Source: Candidatus Binatus soli (lineage in GTDB: Bacteria; Desulfobacterota; Binatia; Binatales; Binataceae). Taken from it: a stretch of 64,000 nt of DNA. Positions within the stretch are counted from its first letter, which is position 1. Each line of letters begins with the position of its first letter. Both the position numbers and the translations under genes were made by a program. The stretch lies in contig DLMJ01000032.1 of the NCBI GenBank assembly GCA_002479255.1, forward strand, positions 62,001 to 126,000, written 5' to 3'. The notes beneath the pieces are model-generated. The model was given only the letters and a program-made list of their open reading frames with translations. It was not told where the DNA came from and ran no database searches. Below, piece by piece: positions 33,181 to 43,370 of this stretch.

Positions 33181-34374
33181 ATGACCAGTCGTACGATTGA
33201 CCCAAACCGCGACTCTCAGGAAATCGAACTCAGTGTGGTCATTCCTTGTCTGAACGAAGCTGACACCCTGGCCGACTGCGTTAGGACGGCGCAAACCGCC
33301 ATCCGGGAGAATCGTATCGCAGGTGAAGTCATCGTTGCGGACAACGGCAGCGACGATGGGTCGGTTGAAATCGCCGTCAAGCTGGGGGCGCGTCTGGTCC
33401 ACGTTCCCGCGAAAGGATATGGCAGTGCTTTGATGGGAGGTATCGCTGCCGCTCGCGGCGAATTCATCATCATGGGTGACGCCGACGGCAGCTATGATTT
33501 TCTGGAAATTCCCCGATTCCTGGAAAAGTTGCGCGAAGGGTACGACCTGGTACAGGGATGCCGCCTGCCATCGGGGGGTGGCAAGGTTATGCCCGGAGCG
33601 ATGCCGGTTCTGCACCGTTGGATCGGCAATCCGATTTTCTCGCTGATGGCGCAGCGATGGTTCAATTCTCCGATACAAGACATCTACTGCGGAATGCGTG
33701 GCTTCAAAAAGTCGCATTACGAGCGACTGGATCAGCGATGCACCGGTATGGAGTTCGCAACCGAGATGATCATTAAATCATCTCTGCTCGGCTGCAAGGC
33801 CGCTCAGGTGCCGATCACGCTTCATCCCGACGGTCGAAAACTGCGCGCGCCGCATCTGAATACTTTCCGCGACGGGTGGCGAACACTGCGCTTTTTCCTG
33901 CTCTGTACTCCGCGCCGACTGTTCCTGGTCCCAGGCGTAATACTTATCCTGCTCGGCATCCTTGCCTACGCTCTGGCACTGCCTGGAATGACCCTGCACG
34001 GAGTAAAATTCGACGCCCACACTCTCTTATTTGGAAGTCTCGCAATGCTGTGTGGCTATGAGTCGGTATTTTTCGCGGTTTTCGCCAAAACGCTCGCGAT
34101 CAAACAGGGCCTATTACCGTCGGACATGCGGATCGAGCGCTTCTTCAATACCGTCAACCTTGAAGTGGGCCTCGTAATCGCCGCCTGCGCGATGATCTTT
34201 GGTCTGGGGCTACTCGTACTTGCAATCGAGCAATGGCGACTCGTGAACTATGGTTTGCTCGATTACGCCCGCACGATGCGGCTTGTGGTGCCGGGCGCCA
34301 CCCTGGTTGCGTTGGGATTCCAGACCATTCTGTCGGCGTTCATGATCAGCTTTCTCGGCCTCGAGCATCGATGA
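33181..34374 (+). CDS. Family 2 glycosyltransferase with membrane tail (DPM1-like)
   Basis: 397 residues. The GT-A domain has VVIPCLNEADTL at the start, DNGSDDGS near 54-61 for the nucleotide, and the metal-binding DAD at 100-102 in GDADGSYDF. From residue 245 four hydrophobic helices anchor it in the membrane. The layout is that of polyprenyl-phosphate hexosyltransferases and related enzymes that load a sugar on a lipid carrier. It is followed by a methyltransferase and, further on, a GT87 mannosyltransferase-like protein, so lipid-linked sugars are probably used nearby. Confidence 0.87.
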   Translation: MTSRTIDPNRDSQEIELSVVIPCLNEADTLADCVRTAQTAIRENRIAGEVIVADNGSDDGSVEIAVKLGARLVHVPAKGYGSALMGGIAAARGEFIIMGDADGSYDFLEIPRFLEKLREGYDLVQGCRLPSGGGKVMPGAMPVLHRWIGNPIFSLMAQRWFNSPIQDIYCGMRGFKKSHYERLDQRCTGMEFATEMIIKSSLLGCKAAQVPITLHPDGRKLRAPHLNTFRDGWRTLRFFLLCTPRRLFLVPGVILILLGILAYALALPGMTLHGVKFDAHTLLFGSLAMLCGYESVFFAVFAKTLAIKQGLLPSDMRIERFFNTVNLEVGLVIAACAMIFGLGLLVLAIEQWRLVNYGLLDYARTMRLVVPGATLVALGFQTILSAFMISFLGLEHR

Positions 34375-34424
34375 TGCCCGCGTCCGGATGATGTCGGTTG
34401 CGACACGGCCGCAAGGAGAACCAT

Positions 34425-35081
34425 CTGACCAAAGATCCCGGCTCTCTACAGTCCGAATATTTCGACCAGGTCCAATATCGCGGCGCCTTTGATCCCGTCG
34501 TCAGTGCATACGCGGAGCCCAAGATCGAGTTCATCAAGCGCTATGCGCCGATCGAGGGAAATATACTCGACGTTGGCTGCGGCAACGGTATTTTCACGGC
34601 GCGCTTCGCCGCGGCAGGCGCTTCGGTGATTGGCGTCGATTTTTCCCCTCACCTGCTCGATCAGAATCCGCATCGCCGGTTGATCTGCGGCGACGCGACC
34701 GCCCTGCCATTTGGCGACGGCACGTTCGATATGGTCTTCGAAGCCAACGTGCTCCATCATGTACCGGCGCGCCAACGAGTTATCGGGGAGATGAAACGCG
34801 TAAGCCGCAAGTACGTCGTGCTGCTGGAGCCAAACCGCTACAATCCCTTGATGCTGGCCTTCTTCCTGTTGGTGCGGGCGGAGCGTGGCGGCCTCAAGTC
34901 ATGTGCAAAGTCTCTGGAAGGGGATCTTCACCGATGCGGACTGCGAATCGTGAGCAGCCTCACCACCGGGATGATTTCGCAGAACAACACCCCCACCATG
35001 CTGATACCTTTGCTGCAAAGGTTCGACCGCCAAATATGGTGGGGGGAATACGTTGTCATCGTTGCCGAGAAGCTCGACTAA
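34425..35081 (+). CDS. SAM-dependent methyltransferase (likely CTG start)
   Basis: About 218 residues with SAM motif I ILDVGCGNG, then VIGVDFSPHLL and FDMVFEANVLHHV, a Methyltransf_11-type core. The most convincing start is CTG at 34425: AAGGAG lies six bases before it, and no ATG exists near this place in frame. A TTG at 34398 has no Shine-Dalgarno. Following the glycosyltransferase by 50 bases, it probably modifies a lipid or glycan product. The acceptor is unknown. Confidence 0.82.
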   Translation: MTKDPGSLQSEYFDQVQYRGAFDPVVSAYAEPKIEFIKRYAPIEGNILDVGCGNGIFTARFAAAGASVIGVDFSPHLLDQNPHRRLICGDATALPFGDGTFDMVFEANVLHHVPARQRVIGEMKRVSRKYVVLLEPNRYNPLMLAFFLLVRAERGGLKSCAKSLEGDLHRCGLRIVSSLTTGMISQNNTPTMLIPLLQRFDRQIWWGEYVVIVAEKLD

Positions 35082-35098
35082 TCGCATCGCACTCATTT

Positions 35099-35812
35099 TC
35101 AATCGAGCGGTTTGCGGCACAGAAGCTCGTATTGTCCGCCGATTGGCAGCGCCGACAAGTGCGGCTCCAGACCGCGCAGCCATCGAAGGAAGTGCGGGAA
35201 GATAAAGAGACAATCCGTCCTCAGGACCTCGAATCCCGCCGCTCTCACCAGCCGCCGCGATTGGGGCGGGCTGAGAGTAATCGCATCATGATCGAACGGA
35301 ATACGGCTCATGACATAGCGAGTGCCCGGGTTCCACGGATTGTTCTCCCATAGCGCGAGCAATCCCCCCGGTCTTAGACAGCGATAAAGGTACTCGACTG
35401 CGGCTGCGCGATCGGGCGGCGGTATGTGATGTAACACGCCGTTACAGAAGACCAGATCGGCCCTGCCCCGAGCCTCATATTCGCCCGAACCATAGAACTG
35501 CGCCTTCAGCGACCCGAATGTATTCCGGGCGACTTCAAGCGATCTCCCCGAGGTGTCGATTCCCACCACCGAAGTTGCTCCAGCCAGTTCGATCAGAAAT
35601 GGAACGTTCGAGCCCGTTCCGCATCCGAACTCGATCGTGCATCCGGCGGCAAATTGCATGCGATCGAGACATCTTCTAAGCCATTCAACCCGCCGTCGCG
35701 CGAAGTAGTTCTGATTTTCTCCGGTGGCGGCGAGCCCCAGCGCCAGAGCGCGATCATAGGAACCTGCATAGTCGTCGAAATTGGAGGTGTCGTTCGTGCG
35801 GTGATTCGTCAT
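35099..35812 (-). CDS. SAM-dependent methyltransferase
   Basis: 237 residues, convergent with the preceding methyltransferase and separated from it by 17 bases. Motif I is TIEFGCGTGSNVPF, followed by VVGIDTSGRSL and ADLVFCNGVLHHI; LRPGGLLALWENNPWNPGT is motif IV/post. It differs in sequence from the neighbour, so it is not a recent duplicate. Methyltransf_25/11 family; substrate unknown, probably a lipid or sugar given the setting. Confidence 0.85.
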   Translation of the reverse strand: MTNHRTNDTSNFDDYAGSYDRALALGLAATGENQNYFARRRVEWLRRCLDRMQFAAGCTIEFGCGTGSNVPFLIELAGATSVVGIDTSGRSLEVARNTFGSLKAQFYGSGEYEARGRADLVFCNGVLHHIPPPDRAAAVEYLYRCLRPGGLLALWENNPWNPGTRYVMSRIPFDHDAITLSPPQSRRLVRAAGFEVLRTDCLFIFPHFLRWLRGLEPHLSALPIGGQYELLCRKPLD

Positions 35813-36066
35813 CTATTTGCTCGCGACCATTCACCGAGATCTATCGCCATGGCCAGGTTCCTCTTTCTCGTAGAGTAAGGCGGCAAAGATGCCGATCCTC
35901 CTATCGCGGAGAAAGGGGCCAAGCTGGCTACCTCCGTTCCGGCGTGCTGCATGGCCCCAATCTAACGGATTCGCGATGCGTCGGCGAGAATCCAGAATGT
36001 CGAGTGGCGTTTTCCTTGGCCGAATACGATGGCATATTAGGTGCTGCGGACAGGAACAGGTTGGCG

Positions 36067-37431
36067 ATGGACAATCGCGCGAAAATCGATACCGCCGGGG
36101 AATCCGTCACGGTAACGACGCCTACCCCGGCCCATGACGGCCTCTTGGGTTTTGCGCACCGGTTCACCAGCTGGCTCCGCGATCCATCCTGGCTGACAGT
36201 CCAGCGCGTCACGTTTTATTCGGGCGTTATGCTGCTTGCATATCTGGCTGTGGCGATAGCTCAATTCTACCACTCTCATCACCTGATACTTGAGAGCGGC
36301 GCTTTGATTGGAGGCGATTTCGTAAATCCCTACGCGGCTTCGATCACGGCGCTCAAAGGCGACCCCGCCTCTGTTTACGACTTTCATTATCGCCAGCACC
36401 TGCACGAAGTTGCGCTGATGGGAGGGCAGGATCGTGGTGGATCCTTCATGTATCCGCCGATGTACCTTCTGATCGTGCTGCCGCTTTCGATGCTGCCATT
36501 CATCGCGTCGTGGATCGTGTTCGAGACCGTAACGCTGGCCGGCTATCTTGCCGTGCTCCGGCGCATCGCTCCCATCCCTGTCGGACTTTGGCTTGCGATC
36601 ACATTTCCGGGGGTCATCATCAACTTCACGTGCGGGCAAAACGGCTTCCTGACCACCGCGCTGATCGGGGGCGGCTTGCTGCTTCTCGACCGATGGCCGC
36701 TGCTTGCGGGGTTCCTGCTTGGCTTGATGGCTTACAAGCCGCAATTCGCGATATTGATTCCGCTCGCACTGATCGTAGCTCGCCGATGGCGCGCACTTAT
36801 TGCCACCGCCATCAGCGCGATTCTGTTCGCAGCGGCTTCGCTCGCCGTCTTTGGCGCACCAACCTGGCGCGCGTTTGTCGGCAGTATCGCGATCACACAG
36901 AAAATTGTCCTGGAACTGGGTGCGATCAATTTCTCCACCCTGCAAAGCATTTTTGGCGCAATCAGGATGTGGGGTGGCAGCGTCGATGTTGCGTATGTGT
37001 TTCAGGCGGTGGTTGCGATATACGCGGCGTCTGCGGTGGTTTGGGTTTGGCAAACCAGCCGCCCCTTCGCGCTCAAAGCCGCCACTCTGGCCGTTGGCTC
37101 CTTGATGGTTTCCCCATACGTCCTGCAATACGACCTGGTGTTGCTCGCGCTGCCGATAGCGTGGCTGGCAATGGAGGGTTTCGAGAAGGGGTTCTTGCCC
37201 TATGAGAAGGCCGTGCTTTCGGTCGCGTGGATTCTGCCCCGCGTCTCATTGCCTGTCAGTCAAAGTGCCAAAATCCCAATTGCCCCAATTGTGATCATCG
37301 CACTGATGACGGCGATCCTTCGGCGCGCCAGCCATCGCGAGCCCGCCGGTCTCCAGCAGCAAGCACTTCACCTCTCCCATTTCGAGACGCCTGCCCCATT
37401 GGTCCCGCCCGGTCTCGGGCAGTCGTCCTGA
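36067..37431 (+). CDS. GT87-family (DUF2029) polyprenol-phosphate-sugar-dependent glycosyltransferase
   Basis: 454 residues from ATG 36067 (CAGG six bases upstream). It is very hydrophobic with 9-11 membrane segments. GGDFVNPYA with an early Asp, YPPMYLLIVLPLSMLP, TCGQNGFLTTALIGGG and AYKPQFAILIP are the hallmark segments of GT-C family 87 enzymes. These transfer a sugar from polyprenyl-phosphate on the outer side of the inner membrane. The donor may be made by the GT2 enzyme at 33181. A longer reading from 35944 adds an unlikely N-terminus. Confidence 0.85.
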   Translation: MDNRAKIDTAGESVTVTTPTPAHDGLLGFAHRFTSWLRDPSWLTVQRVTFYSGVMLLAYLAVAIAQFYHSHHLILESGALIGGDFVNPYAASITALKGDPASVYDFHYRQHLHEVALMGGQDRGGSFMYPPMYLLIVLPLSMLPFIASWIVFETVTLAGYLAVLRRIAPIPVGLWLAITFPGVIINFTCGQNGFLTTALIGGGLLLLDRWPLLAGFLLGLMAYKPQFAILIPLALIVARRWRALIATAISAILFAAASLAVFGAPTWRAFVGSIAITQKIVLELGAINFSTLQSIFGAIRMWGGSVDVAYVFQAVVAIYAASAVVWVWQTSRPFALKAATLAVGSLMVSPYVLQYDLVLLALPIAWLAMEGFEKGFLPYEKAVLSVAWILPRVSLPVSQSAKIPIAPIVIIALMTAILRRASHREPAGLQQQALHLSHFETPAPLVPPGLGQSS

Positions 37432-37466
37432 GTTCGTGTTGAGGCGGCCTCGCGGCGAGTGCGCTC

Positions 37467-38342
37467 TCAAATCATCGTCGTGCCGGCAGGTTCCTCGATC
37501 ACTTTGTTTTCGAGCTTGCCGATTTTCTCGATCTCGATTCGGACCACGTCGCCCGCCCGGAGCCATTTGGGAGGATTCATCGCGGCAGCCACTCCGCCGG
37601 GCGTGCCCGTCGAAACGATCGTCCCCGGCAACAAGGTAAAAACCGTCGACAGCGTCTCGATCTGTGCGAAGCAATCGAAGATCAGATTCCTGGTATTCGA
37701 ATGCTGGCGCTGTTCGCCGTTGACGAACGTGCGCAGGTCCAGCTTGTGCGGGTCGCCAATCTCGTCCGGCGTTACGATCCATGGGCCGACCGGCCCGTGC
37801 GTATCGAACGACTTGCCCAGCGTCATCGTCGGCGCGCGGCGCTGCCAATCGCGCACGCTCACGTCGTTTACGATCACGTAACCCGCGATTACCTCGTGCG
37901 CGCGATCGCGCGGCACGTGACGGCATCGCCGGCCGATCACGAACCCGAGTTCGCCTTCGTAATCCAACGCCGAGGACACGCGCGGGATATGAATCGGATC
38001 GTACGGTCCGGTCACACAGCTCGATTGTTTGTTGAAGAACATCGGAAATTCGGGACGCTTCATCTTCGTTTCTTCGACGTGGTCCGCGTAGTTGAGCCCG
38101 ATGGCGAGAAACTCCGGGGGGCGCGCGATCGGCGCCTCGAGCTTGACGCTCGCCAGCGCAATCCGGTGGGCAGAATTCTTCGCCGCATCCGTCGCGCGCT
38201 CGGCCGCCTGCGGCCCCGCCACGATGAAGGCGGTCATGTCGCGCGGCAACTCGGGCGCCGCGGCCGCAAGGTCAACGATCGAGTCATCGACGACGACGCC
38301 AATCCGCGTCGCGCCGCCATGGGTGAATGTCGCAATTTTCAT
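37467..38342 (-). CDS. Fumarylacetoacetate hydrolase-family protein
   Basis: 291 residues. The C-terminal FAH domain has LDYEGELGFVIG with the metal-binding Glu pair, VNDVSVRDWQ, GKSFDTHGPVGPW and LLPGTIVSTGTPGG, the standard core of the family. Members cleave or decarboxylate acylpyruvates and hydroxylated oxo-acids in aromatic or sugar catabolism, using magnesium. It is a single gene between the GT87 gene and nadE. I cannot tell hydrolase from decarboxylase. Confidence 0.9.
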   Translation of the reverse strand: MKIATFTHGGATRIGVVVDDSIVDLAAAAPELPRDMTAFIVAGPQAAERATDAAKNSAHRIALASVKLEAPIARPPEFLAIGLNYADHVEETKMKRPEFPMFFNKQSSCVTGPYDPIHIPRVSSALDYEGELGFVIGRRCRHVPRDRAHEVIAGYVIVNDVSVRDWQRRAPTMTLGKSFDTHGPVGPWIVTPDEIGDPHKLDLRTFVNGEQRQHSNTRNLIFDCFAQIETLSTVFTLLPGTIVSTGTPGGVAAAMNPPKWLRAGDVVRIEIEKIGKLENKVIEEPAGTTMI

Positions 38343-38582
38343 TTGACTCCAGCCGTTATTGCAATGATTGACCCGTCAGACAATGGGATGCGAGGGCGCA
38401 TTGGGCGCGCGCGATGGGATAACTCTTCAATGATGGGGGCAAAGCCCCGTCGGCGCGTGCCCCCGGCCGGATCGGGCAATCTTGTACCGGCCGCCCACAA
38501 TCGGCACAGTCTTCTAAAGAGGGGCGCCGGCATGGGCGGCGGATATAGAGCCGACTGCCGTGCGGCGCCCAAGGGAAACGAC

Positions 38583-40649
38583 GTGACCAGGAACGGAAAC
38601 TTTTTCAATCTCTACAATCACGATTTCGTCAGAATCGCGGTTGGAGTGCCGTCCGTTCGCGTCGCAGATCCCGCTTACAACGCCGAACACACCGTCGCGC
38701 TGATCCGCGAAGCCGCCGAGCGCAAGGCGGTGCTCGCACTGTTTCCCGAATTGGGGCTGAGCGCCTATTCGTGCGACGATCTGTTTCAGCAGCGCGCGCT
38801 GCTCGACGCATGCCTTGACGCAATTGCCGGGGTTGTCGAGGCGACCGCGAAGCTTTCGATCGTCAGCGTGGTCGGAGCGCCGCTCCAGATCGATCATCAT
38901 CTGTATAACTGCGCGATCGTGATTCATCGCGGGCGGATTCTCGGCGTCGTGCCGAAGACGAATCTCCCGAACTACCGCGAGTTCTACGAACCGCGGCAAT
39001 TTGCCTCGGCCGACGCCGCGACGCGCGACGAAATCGACCTGGCCGGGATTGCCGCGGTTCCGTTCGGCAACAACCTCATCTTCCAGCACGAGGAGCAGCC
39101 GCTGCTCACGATTCACGCCGAGATTTGCGAGGACTTGTGGGTTCCGATTTCGCCGTCGTCATATGCGGCGCTGGCCGGCGCGACGGTGCTGCTGAACCTG
39201 TCGGCGTCGAACATCACGATCGGCAAGGCCGACTACCGCCGCTCGCTGGTCACCAGCCAATCCGCGCGATGCATTGCGGCGTACGCATATTCGGCGGCCG
39301 GAGTGGGCGAATCGACGACCGATCTCGCCTGGGACGGCCATGCATTGATCGCCGAGAACGGCAACATCCTCGCCGAGTCCGAGCGCTTCAAGGATCGGCC
39401 GCAAGTGGTCTCGGCGGAAATCGATCTCGAACGGCTGTCGCAGGAACGGATGCGTCAAAACACGTTCGGCGACACGGCTCAGCGCGAGCTCGAGCGAGTG
39501 CGGCGCTTTCGGCGGATTTCATTTTCGACGGAATTGCCGCGGCGCGGGAAAATGCTTCTGCAGCGGCACTACGAGCGCTTCCCTTACGTGCCCTCGGATC
39601 CCGCAACCCGTGACGAGCGATGCGCCGAAGTCTTCGACATCCAGGTTCAAGGCCTGGCGACGCGACTGCGCTCGACCGGCCTGGAGCGCGTCGTGATTGG
39701 AATCTCGGGCGGAATCGATTCTACCCACGCGCTGCTGGTATGCGCGCGTGCGATGGACCGGCTCGGCTCACCGCGCAAAAATATTCTTGCCGTCACGATG
39801 CCCGGCTTTGCCACCAGCGCGCGAACTCTCGAGCAGGCGCGCCGCCTGATGAAGTCGCTCGGCTGCTCGACCGATGAAATAGACATTCGGCCGAGTTGCA
39901 TGCAGATGCTCAAAGACATCGGGCATCCCTATGCCGAAGGCAAAGAAGTTTACGATGTCACGTTCGAGAACGTGCAGGCGGGCGAGCGCACCAGCCACCT
40001 TTTTCGATTGGCGAACCTGCGCGGCGGGCTGGTGGTCGGCACCGGCGACTTGAGCGAGCTCGCGCTGGGATGGTGCACCTACGGCGTCGGCGATCACATG
40101 TCTCATTACAGCGTCAATGCGAGCGTGCCGAAAACATTGATCCAGCACGTAATTCGATGGCTCGCGCAAACTGAAAGCCTCGGCCGCGAAACCAGTGCGA
40201 CGTTGCTCGAAATTCTCGCCACTCCAATCAGCCCCGAGCTGATCCCCGGCACGTCGGAGGACGGACATCCCAGCCACGACACCGAAGCGACGCTTGGCCC
40301 CTACGAGCTGCACGATTTCTTCCTTTACTACACGCTGCGCTTCGGATACCCGCCGCCGAAGGTCGCGTTCCTCGCTTACAATGCGTGGCGCGACAAGGAC
40401 GCGGGCGAGTGGCCGGACATTTCGCGCGATCGCCGCAACCAGTACGACATCGCGACGATCAAGGGACATCTGCATACGTTTCTGTACCGGTTCTTCCAGT
40501 TGAGCCAGTTCAAGCGCAGTTGTATCCCCAACGCGCCCAAGGTTGGTTCGGGCGGATCGCTCTCGCCGCGCGGCGACTATCGGGCGCCCTCGGACAGCGA
40601 AGCGACCGCATGGCTCGAGCAATTGAAGTCGATCCCCGACAAAGATTAA
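38583..40649 (+). CDS. nadE: Glutamine-dependent NAD(+) synthetase
   Basis: 688 residues. The GTG at 38583 is preceded by AGGGA and gives a length close to other glutamine-dependent enzymes. The N-terminal amidase domain has the Glu-Lys-Cys triad E56 (PELGLSAY), K125 (PKTNLPNYREFYE) and C182 (AEICEDLW). The C-terminal synthetase has the PP-loop SGGIDS at 375-380 and GTGDLSELALGW. Ammonia released from glutamine is channelled to amidate deamido-NAD. Upstream open frame to 37701 is antisense to the FAH gene and is not coding. Confidence 0.95.
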   Translation: MTRNGNFFNLYNHDFVRIAVGVPSVRVADPAYNAEHTVALIREAAERKAVLALFPELGLSAYSCDDLFQQRALLDACLDAIAGVVEATAKLSIVSVVGAPLQIDHHLYNCAIVIHRGRILGVVPKTNLPNYREFYEPRQFASADAATRDEIDLAGIAAVPFGNNLIFQHEEQPLLTIHAEICEDLWVPISPSSYAALAGATVLLNLSASNITIGKADYRRSLVTSQSARCIAAYAYSAAGVGESTTDLAWDGHALIAENGNILAESERFKDRPQVVSAEIDLERLSQERMRQNTFGDTAQRELERVRRFRRISFSTELPRRGKMLLQRHYERFPYVPSDPATRDERCAEVFDIQVQGLATRLRSTGLERVVIGISGGIDSTHALLVCARAMDRLGSPRKNILAVTMPGFATSARTLEQARRLMKSLGCSTDEIDIRPSCMQMLKDIGHPYAEGKEVYDVTFENVQAGERTSHLFRLANLRGGLVVGTGDLSELALGWCTYGVGDHMSHYSVNASVPKTLIQHVIRWLAQTESLGRETSATLLEILATPISPELIPGTSEDGHPSHDTEATLGPYELHDFFLYYTLRFGYPPPKVAFLAYNAWRDKDAGEWPDISRDRRNQYDIATIKGHLHTFLYRFFQLSQFKRSCIPNAPKVGSGGSLSPRGDYRAPSDSEATAWLEQLKSIPDKD

Positions 40650-40783
40650 TCTCGCCATCGTTTTCGCGGACGGCTTGCAGGCTCTTCGCGATTCAGTGAA
40701 AAGTGAAAACGTGAAAAATGAAATTGATCGACGATTTGACTGCGCAGCGGCGCCCCGCGTGCACTCTGCGATGAGGGAGTGAG

Positions 40784-41470
40784 ATGCTAAAGCCTTCGGG
40801 AACGATATTTGCCTTGCTTGCGCTGGCTGCCGCCGCCGCGCTCGCCGCGCCTGCCTCTGCGCAGCAGTCCGCCGAGAAGGGTACGCCGCAGCAGCAGGAA
40901 TTGGCGCGCAAGATGGTCGACGCTATGTACGCGAAAGATTCCACCGCGATTAAGCGGCTGTTCGCGCCGTCCACGCTGAAATGCATCGGCAAGAACGAGG
41001 ATTATCTTGACGACCGGATAAGGAAGCAATTCGCTCTTCCAATCAGCAAGAACTATCACCTGACGGTTACCAAGCTTGCGGCAAATGTGAGGATGCCGAA
41101 CAAGTTCTCCACCTACCCAATGCCGCCGACTGATCTGATGGGAATAGAATTCGCCACCCAGGACGGCGGCACCGCCACGGTGAACGAAACGATCGGCCAG
41201 GAAGACGGCAAGTGGTACGAGGCACAGCCATGCCCAACGGAACTTGGGATGCAACGGTTTGCCAAGCAGCAGCAGATGCGCGCTGCCGGTCGCAAACAGA
41301 CCAAGGAAGCTATGGCGCGTGTCCAGGAGCCGCTCAAGTCGCAGCTGCTAGCGTTCGTCGCCAAGCGCGATAATGCCGATGCGTGGAAGCTCTGCATGAA
41401 ATCCCTGCATGTTGACTTTAAGACTGCTCGGGGAATAGTTGCGATGCTCGCGGGTGACGAAGCCGACTGA
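40784..41470 (+). CDS. Secreted hypothetical protein
   Basis: 228 residues with a strong ribosome-binding site (GAGGGAGTGAG) and a clean signal peptide (LLALAAAAALAAPASAQQ). The mature part is a mixed alpha/beta domain (residues 30-160, KMVDAMYAKDSTAIKRLF; GIEFATQDGGTATVNETIG) like the small NTF2-like or DUF4440-type folds, then a charged helix. No known family is certain. It lies just before an ABC exporter gene on the same strand and may be expressed with it. Confidence 0.65.
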   Translation: MLKPSGTIFALLALAAAAALAAPASAQQSAEKGTPQQQELARKMVDAMYAKDSTAIKRLFAPSTLKCIGKNEDYLDDRIRKQFALPISKNYHLTVTKLAANVRMPNKFSTYPMPPTDLMGIEFATQDGGTATVNETIGQEDGKWYEAQPCPTELGMQRFAKQQQMRAAGRKQTKEAMARVQEPLKSQLLAFVAKRDNADAWKLCMKSLHVDFKTARGIVAMLAGDEAD

Positions 41471-41558
41471 AGCCGCGGGAGAACGGCCACGAAAATCGAT
41501 CGATACGTGCCACTTGGCGGGCCAGACTCCATTGGCCGATAGTCCCGCAAATCCGCCG

Positions 41559-43349
41559 ATGAATAGCACGCTTGCAGAGTATCTCGCGATGCTGGTGCGG
41601 GTTTCGCACTGGCATTTGATCGGCGTGCTCATCGTGATGCTCCTGTATTCGCTGAGCGAGGGGGTCGGCTTCGCGCTGCTACTTCCTACCCTGCAGGTGG
41701 CGGGCTTCAATCTCGCCGGACAGGGCGAGGCGGGACGCTACGCGGCGATCGTTTCGAATGCATTCGTTGCGGTGGGGCTACGCCCGTCGCTGATTCTTCT
41801 GCTTGGCGTATTCGTAATGCTGGTTGGCGCGCGAACGGTGCTGGGACAGATGCAGAACGTGTGGACTTATGCGGTTCAGCAGGAAGTCGAGCATCATCTG
41901 CGCCGTCGCCTCTACCGTGCGATTGCGGATGCGAACTGGTTGTTCGTATGCCGTAGTCGGGCTTCGGATTTCACTCACGCGCTGACCTCTGAAATCGACC
42001 GAGTCGGTACGGCCACCGATCTCGCCCTCGTATTCACTGGCGAAGTTGTGATCGGAATGCTCTACATGGCGATTGCGTTTGCGTTGTCGGCCGGGATGAC
42101 TGCATTGGTGCTGATCTCCGGCGCGATTCTGGTGTTCGCTTTTCGCGGTCGCACGCATGCGATCGAAAACCAGGGCGAAAAGGTCTCCGCAACCAACAAG
42201 TCGCTCTACGCCGCCACCATCGAGCATTTGCAGAGCCTCAAAGCGGCCAAGACTTATGGCGCGGAAGCGCGTAACTTTTCGATTTTCTCCGAGTTGAGCG
42301 CCGATGTTGCCCGAGCCAACGTGGACGGTACGCGTCAGCTGGCGATCGCCGCGACCTGGTTCGAACTCGACTCGGTCGTAATCCTCGCGGTGGTGCTGTT
42401 CGTGTCGATTCAAATCCTGGCGGTGCCGCCAGTGTCAATTCTGATCCTGTTGCTGCTGTTCGCGCGCGTGATGCCGCGAATCATGAGCGGCCAGTACCAC
42501 TACCGCGCCTTCGTCAATGCACTGCCATCGTTCGCCAACCTGCTGGATATCGAAACCCGATGCGCCGCTGCCGCTGAGCCTGCAATGCATCCGCACGATC
42601 GGCTCTCGCTCACGCGCGAACTTGCCGCTGACGGCGTATCGTTTACCTACCGCGAGGGACGCGTGCCCGCGGTCAGAGATTTGAGCCTGGTGATTCCGGC
42701 GGGGAAAATCGTCGCGCTGGTGGGGCCGTCGGGAGCCGGCAAGAGTACCATCGCCGACATTCTCATGGGCCTGATCGCGCCCGACTCGGGAACGCTCAGA
42801 CTCGACGGCCGGCCGCTCGGACCCGAGGGCGTGCGCGGATGGCGCGATCAAATCGGCTACGTGGCGCCCGACACGTTTCTTTTTCACGACACGATTCGTG
42901 CAAACCTCAAATGGGCCCGCCCCGACGCCAGCGAGGACGAAATGCTAACGGCGCTTCGACAGGCGTCCGCTTTCGATTTCGTCGCGGGACTAAGCGACGG
43001 GCTCGATACTATCGTCGGCGATCGTGGAATTCTGCTGTCGCAGGGAGAGCGCCAACGGCTCGCGCTGGCGCGCGCATTCCTGCGCCGCCCTTCGATGTTG
43101 TTTCTGGACGAGGCGACCAACAGCCTCGATTCCGAAAACGAACGACGTGTGCTCGATGCGATCGAAAGCCGCCGCGGCGAACTCACCGTCGTACTAATCG
43201 CGCATCGCCTGTCGACCATCCGATGGGCCGATCTGATTTACGTCGTCGAAGGCGGGAAGGTGGTCGAGTCGGGCAATTGGTCGTCGCTTAGCGCGCTGCG
43301 CGACGGCCGTTTCCGAGCGCTATGGGAAGCGCAGAGTCTGACCGTCTGA
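41559..43349 (+). CDS. ABC exporter, fused permease-ATPase
   Basis: 596 residues from ATG 41559; an earlier ATG at 41439 overlaps the upstream gene. Six membrane helices lie in the first 320 residues (HWHLIGVLIVMLLYSLSEG onward). The nucleotide-binding domain has Walker A GPSGAGKST at 389-397, LSQGERQRLALARAFL as signature and LFLDEATNSLD. It is a type IV ABC half-transporter and works as a dimer. The signature Gln replaces the usual Gly (LSQGE), also seen in lipid/peptide exporters. Substrate unknown. Confidence 0.88.
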   Translation: MNSTLAEYLAMLVRVSHWHLIGVLIVMLLYSLSEGVGFALLLPTLQVAGFNLAGQGEAGRYAAIVSNAFVAVGLRPSLILLLGVFVMLVGARTVLGQMQNVWTYAVQQEVEHHLRRRLYRAIADANWLFVCRSRASDFTHALTSEIDRVGTATDLALVFTGEVVIGMLYMAIAFALSAGMTALVLISGAILVFAFRGRTHAIENQGEKVSATNKSLYAATIEHLQSLKAAKTYGAEARNFSIFSELSADVARANVDGTRQLAIAATWFELDSVVILAVVLFVSIQILAVPPVSILILLLLFARVMPRIMSGQYHYRAFVNALPSFANLLDIETRCAAAAEPAMHPHDRLSLTRELAADGVSFTYREGRVPAVRDLSLVIPAGKIVALVGPSGAGKSTIADILMGLIAPDSGTLRLDGRPLGPEGVRGWRDQIGYVAPDTFLFHDTIRANLKWARPDASEDEMLTALRQASAFDFVAGLSDGLDTIVGDRGILLSQGERQRLALARAFLRRPSMLFLDEATNSLDSENERRVLDAIESRRGELTVVLIAHRLSTIRWADLIYVVEGGKVVESGNWSSLSALRDGRFRALWEAQSLTV

Positions 43350-43370
43350 TCGAGATCCAGCCCGCATTCA

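Noticed and set aside
37701..38582. N-terminal extension of the nadE frame
   Set aside because: This part is antisense to the FAH-family gene. GTG 38583 has a good ribosome-binding site and gives the family's normal length.
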